This document shows, piece by piece, positions 34,842 through 46,419 of a stretch of DNA of 64,000 nucleotides (positions are counted from its first letter, which is position 1; each line of letters starts with the position of its first letter). A program made the position numbers and the translations under genes. The notes below the pieces were generated by a model. It did no database searches. It was given only the letters and a program-made list of their open reading frames with translations, and was not told the DNA's origin. The DNA is from Saccopteryx bilineata (lineage: Eukaryota; Chordata; Mammalia; Chiroptera; Emballonuridae). The stretch spans positions 104,464,574-104,528,573 of the forward strand of contig NC_089490.1 of the NCBI RefSeq assembly GCF_036850765.1. Direction: 5' to 3'.

Positions 34842-35233
34842 GCCCTGGCCGGTTGGCTCAGCGGTAGAGCGTCGGCCTGGCGTGCGGGGGACCCAGGTTG
34901 ATTCCCGGCCAGGGCACACAGGAGAAGCGCCCATTTGCTTCTCCACCCCCCCCCCTTTCCTCTCTGTCTCTCTCTTCCCCTCCCGCAGCCAAGGCTCCAT
35001 TGGAGCGAAGATGGCCCAGGCGCTGGGGATGGCTCCTTGGCCTCTGCCCCAGGCGCTAGAGTGGCTCTGGTCGCAGCAGAGCGACGCCCCGGAGGGGCAG
35101 AGCATCGCCCCTTGGTGGGCAGAGCTTCGCCCCTGGAGGGCGTACCGGGTGGATCCCGGTCGGGCGCATGTGGGAGTCTGTCTGGCTGTCTCTCCCCGTT
35201 TCCAGCTTCAGAAAAATACAAAAAAAAAAAAAA
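34842..35233 (+). mobile_element. Rhin-1-like SINE, plus strand
   Basis: This is a full-length copy: GCCCTGGCCGGTTGGCTCAG head, 'gattcccggccagggcac' box-B region, CT-rich section, 'ccaggcgctagagtggctctgg', two 'cgcccc..gg' repeats, 'gtgggagtctgtctgg', 'ccccgtttccagcttcag', then an A tail. The exact duplication AAGACATTTTT lies on both sides. Low divergence from the 37491 and 51440 copies suggests youth. Confidence 0.93.
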
Positions 35234-36289
35234 AAGACATTTTTAAAATCTAGTAGTTACCACTTTCTGAATCATCAAATAGTCTTCTACAACATAATTT
35301 TAAATGTTGATTGAATGTACAGTAACCTCCTAACCAATCTGTGTATTCTTACCCAAAGAGGTTTCTTTCTTTTTATTTTTAGTTTTTGCTATTTGTGACT
35401 AGATCCTGTGATGAACAACCTCAGAGCCAAATGATTATGTGAGATTATGTCCTCAGGGCACTTCTGAAGAGGAATTGCTTTGTTAAGAGATGTGCTTTTT
35501 GAAGGATTTTGAATTCACATTGCCTAAATGCCTTCAAAAAATGTTAAATCAGTTATGATTTCACCAGAGGTGATATGAGTACCACCAACACATAGCAGGG
35601 GATCTCTAGCAACAGATTACCTGTTCACTAAAATTCATAGCCTCTTTAAATACCACAAAATTAATCCTCTTCATTTGTGAATCTAAGTGAAGTAGGTGAT
35701 ATGAGTATCATATCACATAACGATATGCTATAATCAGCACTGGGTATTATTATACAAATAAATAACTTTACCAATTGATAAGTAAAAAAAAAAGTGATGT
35801 CTCATTCTTTCATTCTGTTTGTCTTGCATAACTAGTGACATGTAATTTTTTCCATGTTTATTTACACTAGTGATTCTCATACACTGGACTGAGATGAGAT
35901 ACATTATAATAAAAGAGGGGGGTTATTTGCTCTGATATAAAGCCATTTTGTGGACAGCGATTTTAATTTTAGCCCTTCTGGGGGGATAAGCCAGATAACT
36001 CACACATGGCAACTTGTAGATAAGATTAAAAAAATCAATCTCATAAAGATGACTTATATTCTCAATTTCTTTTTCCAAAGTTCCCGGGGTTAAATGTCCT
36101 CAGTGGTCGCCCACAGGTGGGGAATGTGGGGGATTACCTTGGACTCTGATTCTCCAAGGTGCCTGCCTCTGTTTTCCAGCTTCCTTCCATTCATGTTGAC
36201 CTCCCAGCCCTGGCCCCCACCTGCTGCTGGCCTAGAGAAGAAAGCCACTTCCATTGGCCTTGGCTGCCTGGGGAGATCTATATTACTCC
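35234..36289. other. Intergenic, nothing recognised
   Basis: This is AT-rich unique sequence. No gene. Confidence 0.45.
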
Positions 36290-36600
36290 GGGGAAGACAA
36301 GAGCTGTCCTCATCTTGGTAAAGTGTGAAATTCGGTTTTGATTGCAAAGGGAAGCCATTTCAATGGGATTACACCATGACCATGTAGATTAAACTCAGCC
36401 ATATGGTCTGTGGAGGCTTCTTCCTACTGTCAGGTAACAGCACATTGCTAATGACGTGGTGATGACATTTTCAAATGAAAAAATAAAGCCACCTGGACTG
36501 GAATAAAGGAGACAAAAAATGACAAGATGCTGGTAAGCATTAACAGAGCTCTCAACCCTCTGTGGCCTATGGAGAAGTGAGAGGGCTTGATTCATTTATG
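36290..36600. promoter_or_regulatory. Candidate conserved noncoding element
   Basis: This is repeat-free, complex sequence with homeodomain-, CREB- and GATA-like strings: TTGATTGCAAAGGG, TAGATTAAACTCAGCC, TTGCTAATGACGTGGTGATG, AATGAAAAAATAAAGCC. It resembles other blocks around ASCL1. Function is inferred from texture only. Confidence 0.3.
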
Positions 36601-36689
36601 AATAAAGACCAGTGAGCATGAACCTGGTGTTAGCAAAAGATTTCTGGCTGCTAGGCTAGGCACAGTAGAAAGATTGCATGTTTTTATCA

Positions 36690-36850
36690 AAAGGGATTCC
36701 AGTGTTGGCTTAAAGAGAGTGCTTAACCTCACTTAGCCTCAGTTTCTTCATTGGTTAAGTGGGTATAAAAGTATACTCTATAGGATTGTCATAAGAACAA
36801 AATAGGTTATATGATGATTTGTAATCTGCTCACTGCTCTATAAGTATAAC
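36690..36850 (+). repeat. MIR SINE relic
   Basis: 'gtgcttaacctcacttagcctcagtttcttcattgg', then 'aagtgggtataaaagtatac' and 'ataggattgtcataag' is the sense MIR core. Confidence 0.65.
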
Positions 36851-37475
36851 AACAACAATAACAAAATAGATAGTTTTATCTGTCAAAGTTACAAGCAACA
36901 GAAATAAACTCTGGCTGATTTAAACTAAAAGAATCTTACTGAATGGCTTTGAGTCATTCATAGAATTACCAGAAAGGCTGATTCCAGGGTCAGAAAATGG
37001 GTTAGAAAAGGTAAGGTTGAGCAATAACCAAAATCATGGCTAAAACCATAGTTGGGTGAAACTACAGCCACTTGAGCTTCCAAACTCTGGGCACCACCAT
37101 CTCCAGGACTGGACAGATAGTAAAGAATATATGCAAGATTAGACCACATGGAGAGAATGCTGGGTATATTCTTTCAAAAGAGTAGGTTCTCAGTCAGATT
37201 TTAAAATTGCAAGAATTGCAAACCATCAAGACTAGGTGGAATCTTTTTCAACTAGTTCCTTTCATTACTGAAATCTGCATTTAAGCCCATAACGTTGGCA
37301 TTGATGCTTGAACTATATTCTTTGTATTTTTTTTTTCATTCCTAGAGCCTCTGAGGATCTCAATCTAGCCCTCATTAGGTATTTAGAAGGCCATGAATAT
37401 GTTGGGTGAAAAAACATGCCAAATTTGTTTTCAAATCTTAGTTTTAGCTATCACTGCTTACCAGATATCTTCAAT
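36851..37475. other. Intergenic, nothing recognised
   Basis: This is AT-rich unique sequence with a T-run at 37328-37337. Confidence 0.45.
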
Positions 37476-37490
37476 AAGAGACCCAAGACT

Positions 37491-37875
37491 GCCCTGGCCG
37501 GTTGGCTCAGCAGTAGAGCGTCGGCCTGGCGCGCGGGGGACCCGGGTTTGATTCCCGGCCAGGGCACACAGGAGAAGCGCCCATTTGCTTCTCCACTCCC
37601 CCTCTCCTTCCTCTCTATCTCTCTCTTCCCCTCCCACAGCCAAGGCTCCATTGGAGCAAAGATGGCCCGGGCGCTGGGGATGGCTCCTTGGCCTCTGCCC
37701 CAGGCACTAGAGTGGCTCTGGTCTCGGCAGAGCGACGCCCGAGGGGCAGAGCATCGCCCCCTGGTGGGCAGAGCGTTGCCCCTGGTGGGCGTGCCGGGTG
37801 GATCCCGGTCGGGCACATGCAGGAATCTGTCTGACTGTCTCTCCCCGTTTCCAGCTTCAGAAAGAAAAAAAAAAA
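37491..37875 (+). mobile_element. Rhin-1-like SINE, plus strand
   Basis: Full-length with tRNA-like head, CT section and GC-rich 3' half, ending in an A-rich tail. The 15-bp duplication AAGAGACCCAAGACT is exact (37476-37490, 37876-37890), which makes this one of the clearest and probably youngest insertions here. Confidence 0.95.
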
Positions 37876-37890
37876 AAGAGACCCAAGACT

Positions 37891-38639
37891 TATGTCTGAT
37901 CCTTTGTCACCTTCTCCAACTGGCACCCAGTGAGCATCACTAAAGCCAAAGGATTTTATGTAATGTCTAAAAATTCTATAAAAACAAAGAAAATACTCAC
38001 ATGATTTATTCAATTCTTTTCCCAGATTCATGATTAAGGAATGTAGGGAACTGGGCTTCATAGTTAGAGATATTTTGTTTGTAAAGGTGCTTGGAGGTTT
38101 AAAGAAACATACAGAGCATGCTATTTGCACATGTAATTAATGTATTGTTTAAAAGTAATTTTTTCTCTGCTCCAGACTTTTAGATACCTTTTGTGTATCT
38201 CTTAGATTCAGCTCTTACTTTCTGAACCCTATTGCTTCTGGCTTTGGTTGGGGGCCTTATCATTCTTTTCCTTGAACTGCTGCCTCTTAAATAATCTCCT
38301 TATTCATGTCACTTTAAACCACTCCCCCATTGTGACCACCTGAGTACTTTAACAATAATATGCAGACCACATAATTGCCACCAAAGTTATCTTTCAGAAG
38401 TGTGACCATATCTCTCTCTTGTTTAAAACCTTTCTATGGTTTCCTCACTGCCCATGATAATAGCTACTTTATTTACTCCCCAAATATTTATAAAGCTCCT
38501 ACCACGTGCCAGTACTATACCGTGCAATGTCGATGTGCTGCTGACTAAGGCAAACATGGCAGCTACTCTCCTAGAGCTTCCACTCTAATGAATGGTTAAT
38601 AGAGACATTGATAACCTAGCTTCTGTCTTCAGCCCATCC
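37891..38639. other. Intergenic; possible L2/MIR scraps
   Basis: 'aataatatgcagaccacataattgcc' and 'tataaagctcctaccacgtgccag' (38480-38530) hint at old L2/MIR pieces. No gene is seen. Confidence 0.4.
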
Positions 38640-39000
38640 AGATCTCCACCCATCACTTTTGACCTTTATATCCCAGCAATACCAAACAGTTTATAGTCTC
38701 TTGAGCACTCCCGCTCTTTCTCCTCTCTCTATCTTTGCACACATTCTCTTTGTTGGTTCGGTGTATTCATTTACCTTTAAAGTTCCAGCTCAGAATCACT
38801 TCCTCCAGGAAGCCTTCTTTGACCTCACTTCACACAGATTAATCCCTTATCCTCTGAAATATTTACATATTGTTTTTTTTAAGTTGCCCTTGTCCCAGTG
38901 TGATTTATTTGATTTATATTTATTTGATTACAACCCTTCTTTTTTTCCCCTCTAGGGTGGAGAAATTATCAGAACAAAAGAACTTTGAATTGTATTTAAA
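38640..39000 (+). repeat. L2 relic
   Basis: 'agttccagctcagaatcacttcctccaggaagccttctttgacctc' is the highly characteristic sense L2 3' block, followed by 'tatttacatattg' and a terminal part. Confidence 0.7.
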
Positions 39001-39072
39001 ATTCAGAAAAACTACTAGACTCACTTTTATTCAGTAAACTGCTGCATCAAGAGAAATGATGACAATTTTTAG

Positions 39073-39360
39073 GCCCTGGTCGGTTTGCTCAGTGGTAGAA
39101 CGTCAGCCTGGCATGTGGAAGTACCCAGTTCAATTTCTGGCCAGGGTACACAGGAGAAGTGCCCATCTGCTTTTCCACCCTTCCCCCTCTCCTTTCTCTC
39201 TATCTCTCTCTTCCTCTCCTGCAGCCAAGGCTCCATAGGAGCAAAGCTGGCCCGGGTGCTGAGGATGGCTCCATGGTGCCTGCCTCAGGCACTAGAATGG
39301 CTCTGGTTGCAACAAAGCAATGCCCCGGTCTGGTGCATGTGGGAATCAGCCTCCTCACTT

Positions 39361-39454
<94 letters not shown>
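39073..39454 (+). mobile_element. Rhin-1-like SINE with internal deletion and (CA)n(GA)n tail
   Basis: The head is GCCCTGGTCGGTTTGCTCAG. The 3' half jumps from 'caatgccccgg' straight to 'tctggtgcatgtgggaatc', missing roughly 50-60 bp. In place of a plain A tail there is (CA)n at about 39365-39408 and (GA)n at 39410-39454. It is flanked by an 18-bp duplication AGAAATGATGACAATTTT (about 39052 and 39453). Confidence 0.9.
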
Positions 39455-39458
<4 letters not shown>

Positions 39459-39469
39459 GATGACAATTT

Positions 39470-40033
39470 TCATACTGACCACTAGGAGTTACAACGAGCA
39501 TTTTGTAACCTGAGAACAATAGCTCTTAAGAAAAGGAGCTAGGAAATTACTCTAGGAAGCTTCATCTCACTCAAGTATAACAATTTGTGAATCCTCATTA
39601 ATTGTCCAACAATGTTTCAAAAGTCTTAAAAGTAACTAAAATAAAAGAGGTTATCAATGTGTGCTTGGTAATGGGAGAAACCCTCAATTTTCAAAACACA
39701 AGAAGAGAACTATTCTTATTCTTTAGGTCTCAGAAGGTCTAGGTCACAGCAGAATAAAAACTCACTTGGGTCTGTTCTCAACCTAAAAAGTCCAGTAGCA
39801 AGAGAATGAGGATGTGGAGAGAAAATCTAAGGTAAACTGCTTCATGTGTTAAAGGAGAAACTCATATTTTTATTATTATACTTTTCCCCTATAAGATGAG
39901 TCTTCTATATTTTGTTATTACACCAGATTGTTAAGTATTTGGTAAAGGGATTGTGTGCTTTATATCCTCAATGCATCATGCAAGAAACATTGTAGGTGCT
40001 CAATAAAGGCAGATTTCAATTAAATTAAACCAT
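39470..40033. other. Intergenic; L2-like scrap near 39950-40015
   Basis: 'cattgtaggtgctcaataaaggcag' resembles an L2/MIR 3' end. The rest is AT-rich unique sequence. Confidence 0.4.
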
Positions 40034-40035
40034 TA

Positions 40036-40239
40036 CAGGCAGCTTCTGGATTATGAACAAGATAGATTCTGTCGGTTTGAAAATATTTAAGCATTGATAT
40101 GCACAGAAAGGTAAAAATAAATATGTTAAGATAAACATCTGCGTAGGGTGCCTTTAATAGGTAAATGGACTTGTTCCAACTTACATACAAAGTCAACTTA
40201 AGAGCAAACCTGTCTCGTTCACAGCCTGGGGACTGCCTG
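40036..40239. mobile_element. Tigger/pogo-type MITE relic
   Basis: The ends are CAGGCAGCTTCTGGATTATGAAC and the complement of CAGGCAGTCCCCAGGCTGTGAAC, flanked by TA dinucleotides (40034-40035, 40240-40241), the target duplication of Tc1/mariner/pogo elements. The interior is AT-rich ('aacttacatacaaagtcaac'). The order matches mammalian Tigger-derived MITEs. Confidence 0.75.
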
Positions 40240-40241
40240 TA

Positions 40242-41189
40242 TAGAGTCGATGTCCAGTTTTGATGGAAAAGATCTAAAATCTAAGAAAAAAGTATGGGCA
40301 TGACATAAAAAAAATGTACTGGCTGTGTAAAAACACAGGTCACAGGGGATTGTCTAGATCTACATTTGGGGGCAGGCTTGACCTGCACCCAATCCTGGGA
40401 AACCTGCAGGATGCATGTGCACCAATACAGCACAATGCAGATGAGCCATATATACATAGCACATTTTGTGCCTAGCAACTCGTGGGCTCCCTAACTTAAG
40501 TCCTGTGTTTCTGGTAGTACCCTCCACCCCCTTCTCTTTTATTGCCTTTGCCAGTGACATGGAACTTTATTTCTGCATTTTATTTTCAACTTTGCTTTTC
40601 AAACTACCTTGGGGAGTGCAGGTGTGAAAGAAAGGGGGCACTCAGTGCTGTCTGCCTGCTAGGAGCAGCGGTGTGCCTTCCATTCTCCCTGGCCCCAATT
40701 CATGATTTTTTTTTTTTATTTTGTTCCTGGAGACTTCTTCTTTATACATTCATTCAGAAAAAATTTTTTTTAAATTTATACAAATTCAATGTGTGTGTGG
40801 GTTTTGGGTGGGCTGTGGAAATTGATTTACGAGTCAACCACTTTTCTCTTTTCTGGCTATCTCCCGCTTGAGTGGTTTGTCGGCCCTGGGCCTTTCTTTC
40901 ACCGGAGGAGAATAAGGTTGTCTATGGAAGAGGTCAGCATTTCAAATTGGTGGAGTTCAACTGCACAAATGACATAGAACTGACAAGAAAAGACAGGGGG
41001 TTTGGAGGTCACAGACTGCATAGATCTCGCTTAGAGTTTTTGCTTTGTGATGAACCCTGGCACCAAAATGAATTAAATAACAGGCTTAAGAACTATTGAG
41101 GGAGGACTGAATGCAAATCAAAGATAAGTAGAAGTTTTCTTTCCTAAAAGGGGAATGGTTTTTCTCTCTTCCCTCTCCCTGCTCCATAT
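40242..41189. other. Intergenic, nothing recognised
   Basis: No gene. The 109-codon frame at 40542-40871 is hydrophobic/Phe-rich by composition (T-rich DNA) and has no homolog that I recognise. Confidence 0.45.
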
Positions 41190-41530
41190 CTACACTGGCA
41201 AGGGCTGCATGTTAAACATGATTTCGCCGGCATTATGCGGTGCGCTTTCACGCCACTGCCGCAACGATGGCCTATCTTGGCCTATGATTAATGACCTGCT
41301 AGGCAATTTGGAAGCCATAATAACTCCGCGGTCTACACACAAACTGTATAGTCGCATTCCTTTTGCAGATTTGCCAAGCTGTTACCAAGGGGCCTGCACA
41401 GGAGCCGGATTGCTGGAGAGATAGCGAAGCATTTCTGCAGATGCCATATGGGTCTTATCTTGCTGAAAAGTGCAATGAGCACAGGGCTCATTTACAAAAT
41501 CCAAAGCAGAGATCGCCCCGCTTCTTTATT
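41190..41530. promoter_or_regulatory. Candidate conserved noncoding element with retained CpGs
   Basis: About 340 bases of complex repeat-free sequence carry CpGs rare in the surrounding DNA: GATTTCGCCGGCATTATGCGG, TTTCACGCCACTGCCGC, CCTATGATTAATGACC, CATAATAACTCCGCGG and TATAGTCGCATTCC. This contrasts with AT-rich flanks. It is a plausible long-range enhancer about 15 kb downstream of ASCL1. Conservation is not testable here. Confidence 0.45.
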
Positions 41531-41999
41531 TCAGCCCAGATTAGGGAAAACAAAAAAACAAAAATCTCTGTAAAAAAGAAAAAAAAAAAAGCCTGGTAAA
41601 AAGCGATCCCTCTATATGGTTTCTAGGTTCTGTGTGATTACATAGCATACAGTGGTGTTCCCAAATGTGAATCAGCTTCATCCAGGGCTGATGCTGAAAT
41701 GCCCTCCAAAAGCAAAGAGTAGAATTTGGAAAATGCTCTAAGCTAAACAAAGGCTGCTCTTCAAGGTTTGCTGTTTGGAACTGTGGGCGTGAAGAGCGTG
41801 AAGAGCAAACAAGAAATGCTGCATTTTGGAATGAAAGCGTATAAGCCAGGAATCGGGGAGCTGGGGTCCTGTCCCAGTTCAGCCACTGCCTTGTTCTGCA
41901 ACTTTGGATGCATTTCTTCTCTTCTCTGGGCTGCAATGGTCGCATCAGTTCAGTGGCAAGGTTGGGTTTCGCAAACAATTGAGCAGGCATTTTCTGGCT

Positions 42000-42260
42000 C
42001 TCGTTTTTATTCATTTAGCAGATATTTATCGAGTGCCCATCATGTACTTGGCACTCTTCCAGACTCTTGAAATATTGAGGGAAGAAAGCACACGAAGATC
42101 CCTGTGCCCAAGAAGCTTCCATTCTAGAGGGGCCAGATGATCAGGAACAATAAAGAGAATTAATATGTAAATTGTGTATGTTAGAGGTTAATAAGTACTA
42201 TGGAAAAGGAGAAAGCAGAGTAAGGGGAGGACAGGAGAGCCCCGGGGAGGGGGTTGGAGG
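42000..42260 (-). repeat. L2 relic
   Basis: 'tcatttagcagatatttatcgagtgcccatcatgtacttggcactcttcc', then 'aagaagcttccattctagag', 'atgatcaggaacaataaagag' and 'taagtactatggaaaagg' is the antisense L2 3' order. Confidence 0.7.
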
Positions 42261-42499
42261 CAGATTACAATATAGAACATGGTGGTCAAAGTAGGCCGAA
42301 GTTGGGAAGTGGGGCCTGGCAGTGATGGTTGGGAGCTGAGAGATCCAGCCAAGCATATACCTGAGCGGGAAGCATCCTGACAGAGACCCTCTCTAGAGCA
42401 AAGTCCCTAACAGTCTACGAGTCTATTGATACTGTCAGTTTCTTTGAGATTGACTGGTTTTCAGCCACTTAGCTAACTGATGGCACCTTTATCAACCCA

Positions 42500-42660
42500 T
42501 TCCGTAGTTTCAACTTTGGCTGCCTGCTGAAAGCACCCTGGAGATTAGAAAAATACAGAGGACGAGGTCCCCTCTCTAGAAATTCTGTTTTTATTGGTCT
42601 GGGTGCAACCTGGGCATTAAGAGTTGAGATTACAAAGCTCTGGAAGTATTTCTATATGCC
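42500..42660. repeat. MER5A-like MITE relic
   Basis: 'gaaagcaccctggagatt', 'gaggtcccctctctagaaattctg', 'ttattggtctgggtgcaacctgggcatta' follow the MER5A middle. The ends are decayed. Confidence 0.5.
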
Positions 42661-42699
42661 ATCAAGCTGATCTAGAGAGAGCAAGCAGGTCAACTCCAC

Positions 42700-42960
42700 C
42701 ATAATTTTTTTTTTGTTATTGAAAAGCCATCTTACAATTCACAATGTCAAACCAAGTACAGATATCCCCTGCTTTTCAAAAGCTTGTGTTAACTCCACTT
42801 GTAGGAAGGCTGACATTAGCACCTGTTTTTGCTAAGTGAAAGAGATCAGAAGAGGATTTTGCTTTTGTGAAGAGAAGGCAAAAAGCCAAAGTATCATTCA
42901 GTGGTCAGGTCCTGACCAAAGAGATCTAACTAGGACTTACTGAGGAGACTGAGAGGAATC
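42700..42960. repeat. DNA-transposon relic, family not certain
   Basis: 'agatatcccctgcttttcaaaagcttgtgtta', 'gacattagcacctgtttttgctaagtgaaagagatc' and 'gaggattttgcttttgtgaag' resemble a known mammalian MITE with AAAAGC-rich palindromic arms. I cannot name it firmly. Confidence 0.4.
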
Positions 42961-43259
42961 CACTTCAGAGGTGAGCAGCTTCAGTTGGGGCAGCCCTGTG
43001 CTTCTTGTCCTTCCCTTTCTTGCCTAGAAAGCAGACAGGATCCAGAGATAGAGCTGTCATCCTGGGACACCAAGGCCCCAACCCAAACAGTAAGGAAGGG
43101 TAGAAAGCTAAAAATTTGCAGCCTATTAGTGCCCCCATTGTCAGGAACTATATTGCAGGACCTGCTGAGTAAACACAAGGCTTGCTGTGTAGTCGATGCT
43201 CATCCTTTGCTACAGAGAGACCACCGACACTGCACTTTGTTGAGACCTAATAAGAAAAA

Positions 43260-43440
43260 AATAGTTTGATGTGGTAGGAGGTGCTCCAAACTGAGTGTAG
43301 AGACCTGGGTTCAAGTTCTGGCCCTGTTTCTGGTGAGCTGAGAAATCTTGGGCAAGTCACTTCAGCTTTTATGATGTGAATAACCTTGTCTGTTTAATAA
43401 GATGGATAAGCTATAAGGACTCTTATATTTCAAATAGTTA
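43260..43440 (+). repeat. MIR SINE relic
   Basis: 'agacctgggttcaagttctggccctg', 'ttgggcaagtcacttcag' and 'aagatggataagctataagg' is the sense MIR order. Confidence 0.7.
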
Positions 43441-44221
43441 ATGATTAATAATTTTTTAATGTGTAACCAGAACCTGTAGACTAGAGGTTCTAACAGAGTA
43501 ATTATATCAAAATTCTGGGTGCAACCTCCAGAAGTTAAAGGATCCTAGAAAACTACAATAATTAAAAGAGTGTGGTAATAATTCACAAACCAATAGATGA
43601 ATCATTGGGACAGGATACAAATTCTTGAACAATATTTACTAAAAAATAGTATAAGATAATAGAATTATTTATAAACCAATTGGGAATGAATAATTTATTC
43701 AACAAATGACGGTAAACTAGCTATTTGAAGAGAAAGCAATCAGTTTCTGACCTCATTTACTGTATAATGCATAATAAAATCAGGCTTGAGTGAGGGACTG
43801 AGTATATATAATAAAACCATGAACAATTAGAAGACAAAATAGGTTTTTAATTGATCTGTGGGACGTGAAGATATCTTTAAGCATAAAAACAATGGAAGAA
43901 ACCACATAGTAGATGTTTAGATTAGACTGTAAAGAAAAAATAGATTAGACTGTAAAGAAAACTTAAAAGTTAGCACATTAAACTATTATAATCAAATTAA
44001 AAAATGAAAGACAAACTAAAAAAATATTTACAACATGCATCACAAATATTTTGTACTTTCAATAAGAAATTTTTTTTATAAATCTTAAAGTATAGCAAAA
44101 TTTTATAATAGAAAATAGGATAAGACACAAAGAGATAAGAAGTATGACAAGAGTCAATAAACATAGAAAAATATATAACCTTACCAATAATAAAGAAATA
44201 ATTTAAAAGAGTTGTTTAGAT

Positions 44222-44644
44222 GCAACATGTATATACAATGAAATGTTATTCAGCAATAAAAATAAAATGAAATCAGCATGGATGGACCTAGAAGGCATTA
44301 AGCTAAGTGAAATAAGTCAGGTGAAGGATAAACACAGTATAACTTATAATTTCATATATAAGTGGAATCTAAGCCTGACCAGGCGGTGGCACAGTGGGTA
44401 GAGCACTGGACTGGAATGCAGAGGACCCAGGTTCGAAACCTTGAGGTCGCTGGTTTGAGTGCAGGCTCATCTGGTTTGAGTACAGCTCACCAGCTTGAAC
44501 TCAAGGTCACTGGCTTAAGCAAGGGGTCACTCGGTCTGCTTAGCCTTCCCCATCAAGTCACGTATGAGAAAGTGATCAATGAACAACTGAGGTGTTGCAA
44601 TGAAAAATTAATACTTCTCATCTCTCTCCTTTCCTGTCTGTCCC

Positions 44645-44689
<45 letters not shown>

Positions 44690-44690
44690 G

Positions 44691-44723
<33 letters not shown>

Positions 44724-45055
44724 AAAGTGGAATCTAAAAAACAACAAAATCAGAAACAAAACAATATACAGAATAAAGTAATGGTTGCCAGAAGGGAGGG
44801 TGTTGAGTGGTGAATGACAAAGTGAAGGAACATAACAAGGACAAACTTCCATATATAAAATAAATAGACCATTGGGATATAGAGTACAACACAAGGGATC
44901 AATAATATTATAAGTTTGCATGGTGATAGATGGTTAATAGACTTATCATGGTGATTACATCATAAGGTATATAAATGTTGAGTCACTATGTTGTACACCT
45001 GAAACTAATACAATATTGTATGTCAACTATACTTTAATAATCTTTAAAGGAAAAG
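44222..45055 (+). mobile_element. 5'-truncated L1 3' end with a nested SINE
   Basis: 'aatgaaatgttattcagcaataaaaataaaatgaaatc', 'atggatggacctagaaggcattaagctaagtgaaataag' is the end of L1 ORF2. After a SINE insertion it continues with 'acaatatacagaataaagtaatggttgcc', 'gttgtacacctgaaactaatacaatattg' and an A-rich end. It is diverged, and no product is expected. Confidence 0.7.
44372..44723 (+). mobile_element. Long tRNA-headed bat SINE, plus strand, nested in L1
   Basis: The head is GCCTGACCAGGCGGTGGCAC with box A/box B motifs ('cagtgggtagagcactgg', 'ggttcgaaacc'), a TTGAG-rich middle, 'tgagaaagtgatcaatgaacaac', then (CT)n and (CA)n. The 13-bp duplication AAGTGGAATCTAA is exact (about 44359 and 44726), so the SINE jumped into the L1 tail. 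Confidence 0.9.
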
Positions 45056-45299
45056 ATAAAAAGAACTGCTAATACTCAATTTAGGTCATGGAAATAAGTA
45101 TCTCACAATGGCTGGTGGAACTCCAAATCAATATAGCCTTTTGGAAAGTAATTGTACAATTACTTACAAAGAATTTTGGTAATTTCATATCTTTTAGACC
45201 AAAAATACCATTCATTGGGATTAATATTCAGGAAAACAATTATAAAGAAACAATCAGAAATATAGCCAAAGTTTTATCTAAAACAGAAATTCTACTCTT

Positions 45300-45477
45300 T
45301 TTTTTTTAAAGACTTTATTTATTCATTATAGAGAGGAGAGGGAGAGAGAGAAGGGGGGAGGAGCAGGAAGCATCAACTCCCATATGTGCCTTGACCAGGC
45401 AAGCCCAGGCTTTTGAACTGGCAACCTCAGTGTTTCCAGGTTGATGCTTTATCCACTGCACTACCACAGGTCAGGCA
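45300..45477 (-). mobile_element. Short tRNA-headed bat SINE, minus strand, nested in LINE relic
   Basis: Read on the - strand: GCCTGACCTGTGGTAGTGCAG head, 'gcttgcctggtcaaggcacatatggg', 'agttgatgcttcctgctcc' and A-rich end. The exact 13-bp duplication AAATTCTACTCTT (45287-45299, 45479-45491) flanks it. Confidence 0.9.
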
Positions 45478-45890
45478 AAAATTCTACTCTTATAATAGCA
45501 AAATCTTGGGAATAATCAAAATGACCAACAAAAGAGAAACAATAACATAAATGAGTAGAGTCAAAATGGGGACAATTAGCATCTTTATTTTAAAGTGTTT
45601 TTATGAAGTCTATTCATTGACATAAAAATGATTACAAGAAAATAGCAAGTAAAGTTTAAAAGCAGAATATATAAACTGCATGTTCAGTATGCACCCAAAC
45701 CCAGTTGTTTAAATATATAATATATAACCACTTAGAAAGAGCATGAGAGAAAAGAAACATCATGCTACCATTTTTGGGTAGCAGGATTTCAAATGGTCTT
45801 AATTCTCTTTTAAAAAAAATATTTCCTGTATGAAAGCATGTTTTATTTACATGAGCAGACAAGTAAAAATGTTATAAACCATAGCAACAA

Positions 45891-46419
45891 ATACATAAGT
45901 GTTTTTATCCCTTTCCTTCCTTCCCTATTCTCCAATATGTGCAATTGATGCTCTCAGTAAAAAAGATCTTTTTAGAGTCTGGATTTTTTTTTATTATTAT
46001 TATTCAGAAAGCCCAGAATAAGGCTGGATTTGTTACACTGAGTCATTTATAGGAAGCTTCTTAGAGAAGACATATGATGTATTAATAATGAGATATAAAA
46101 AATGCCATTTATAGAGCATCTCTTCTGTACCCATAGGATCTAGGCCCCTGGTATGTTTCAGGTTGGTTGCTGAAATCCCAGTAGCTCTCATTCAAAGAGC
46201 CCTTCCAATAGGTCCTTTGTGTGGGACTTGTGACTGACAAACAGGAGGGAGAAAAAGGCTGTGTCCTTGTGTTTTTAGCCAGAATTCAGAAATTATTTTT
46301 TTTTCACAGAAACATTGGTAATGAGGGGAGGTTAGGTTCTTACATATGATCCTTCATGCATAATGCTTTTTTATGTAGGTCTAGAAATCTACTTGTTTGT
46401 TTAAGATGATTAAGTGCTT
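45891..46419. other. Intergenic, nothing recognised
   Basis: This is AT-rich unique sequence. No gene. Confidence 0.45.

Larger units (their letters stand above)
43480..45890 (+). repeat. Old HAL1/L1-type LINE relic, interrupted by younger insertions
   Basis: 43480-44220 and 45056-45560 read as diverged sense LINE sequence, including 'ggctggtggaactccaaatcaatatagccttttgg' and 'aacagaaattctactctt...ataatagcaaaatcttggg', which are typical of LINE ORF2 3' regions. Two later insertions split it: an L1 3' end (44222-45055, itself holding a SINE) and a SINE at 45300. A 23-bp tandem duplication of ATTAGACTGTAAAGAAAA sits at 43921-43961. All frames are broken. Confidence 0.5.
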
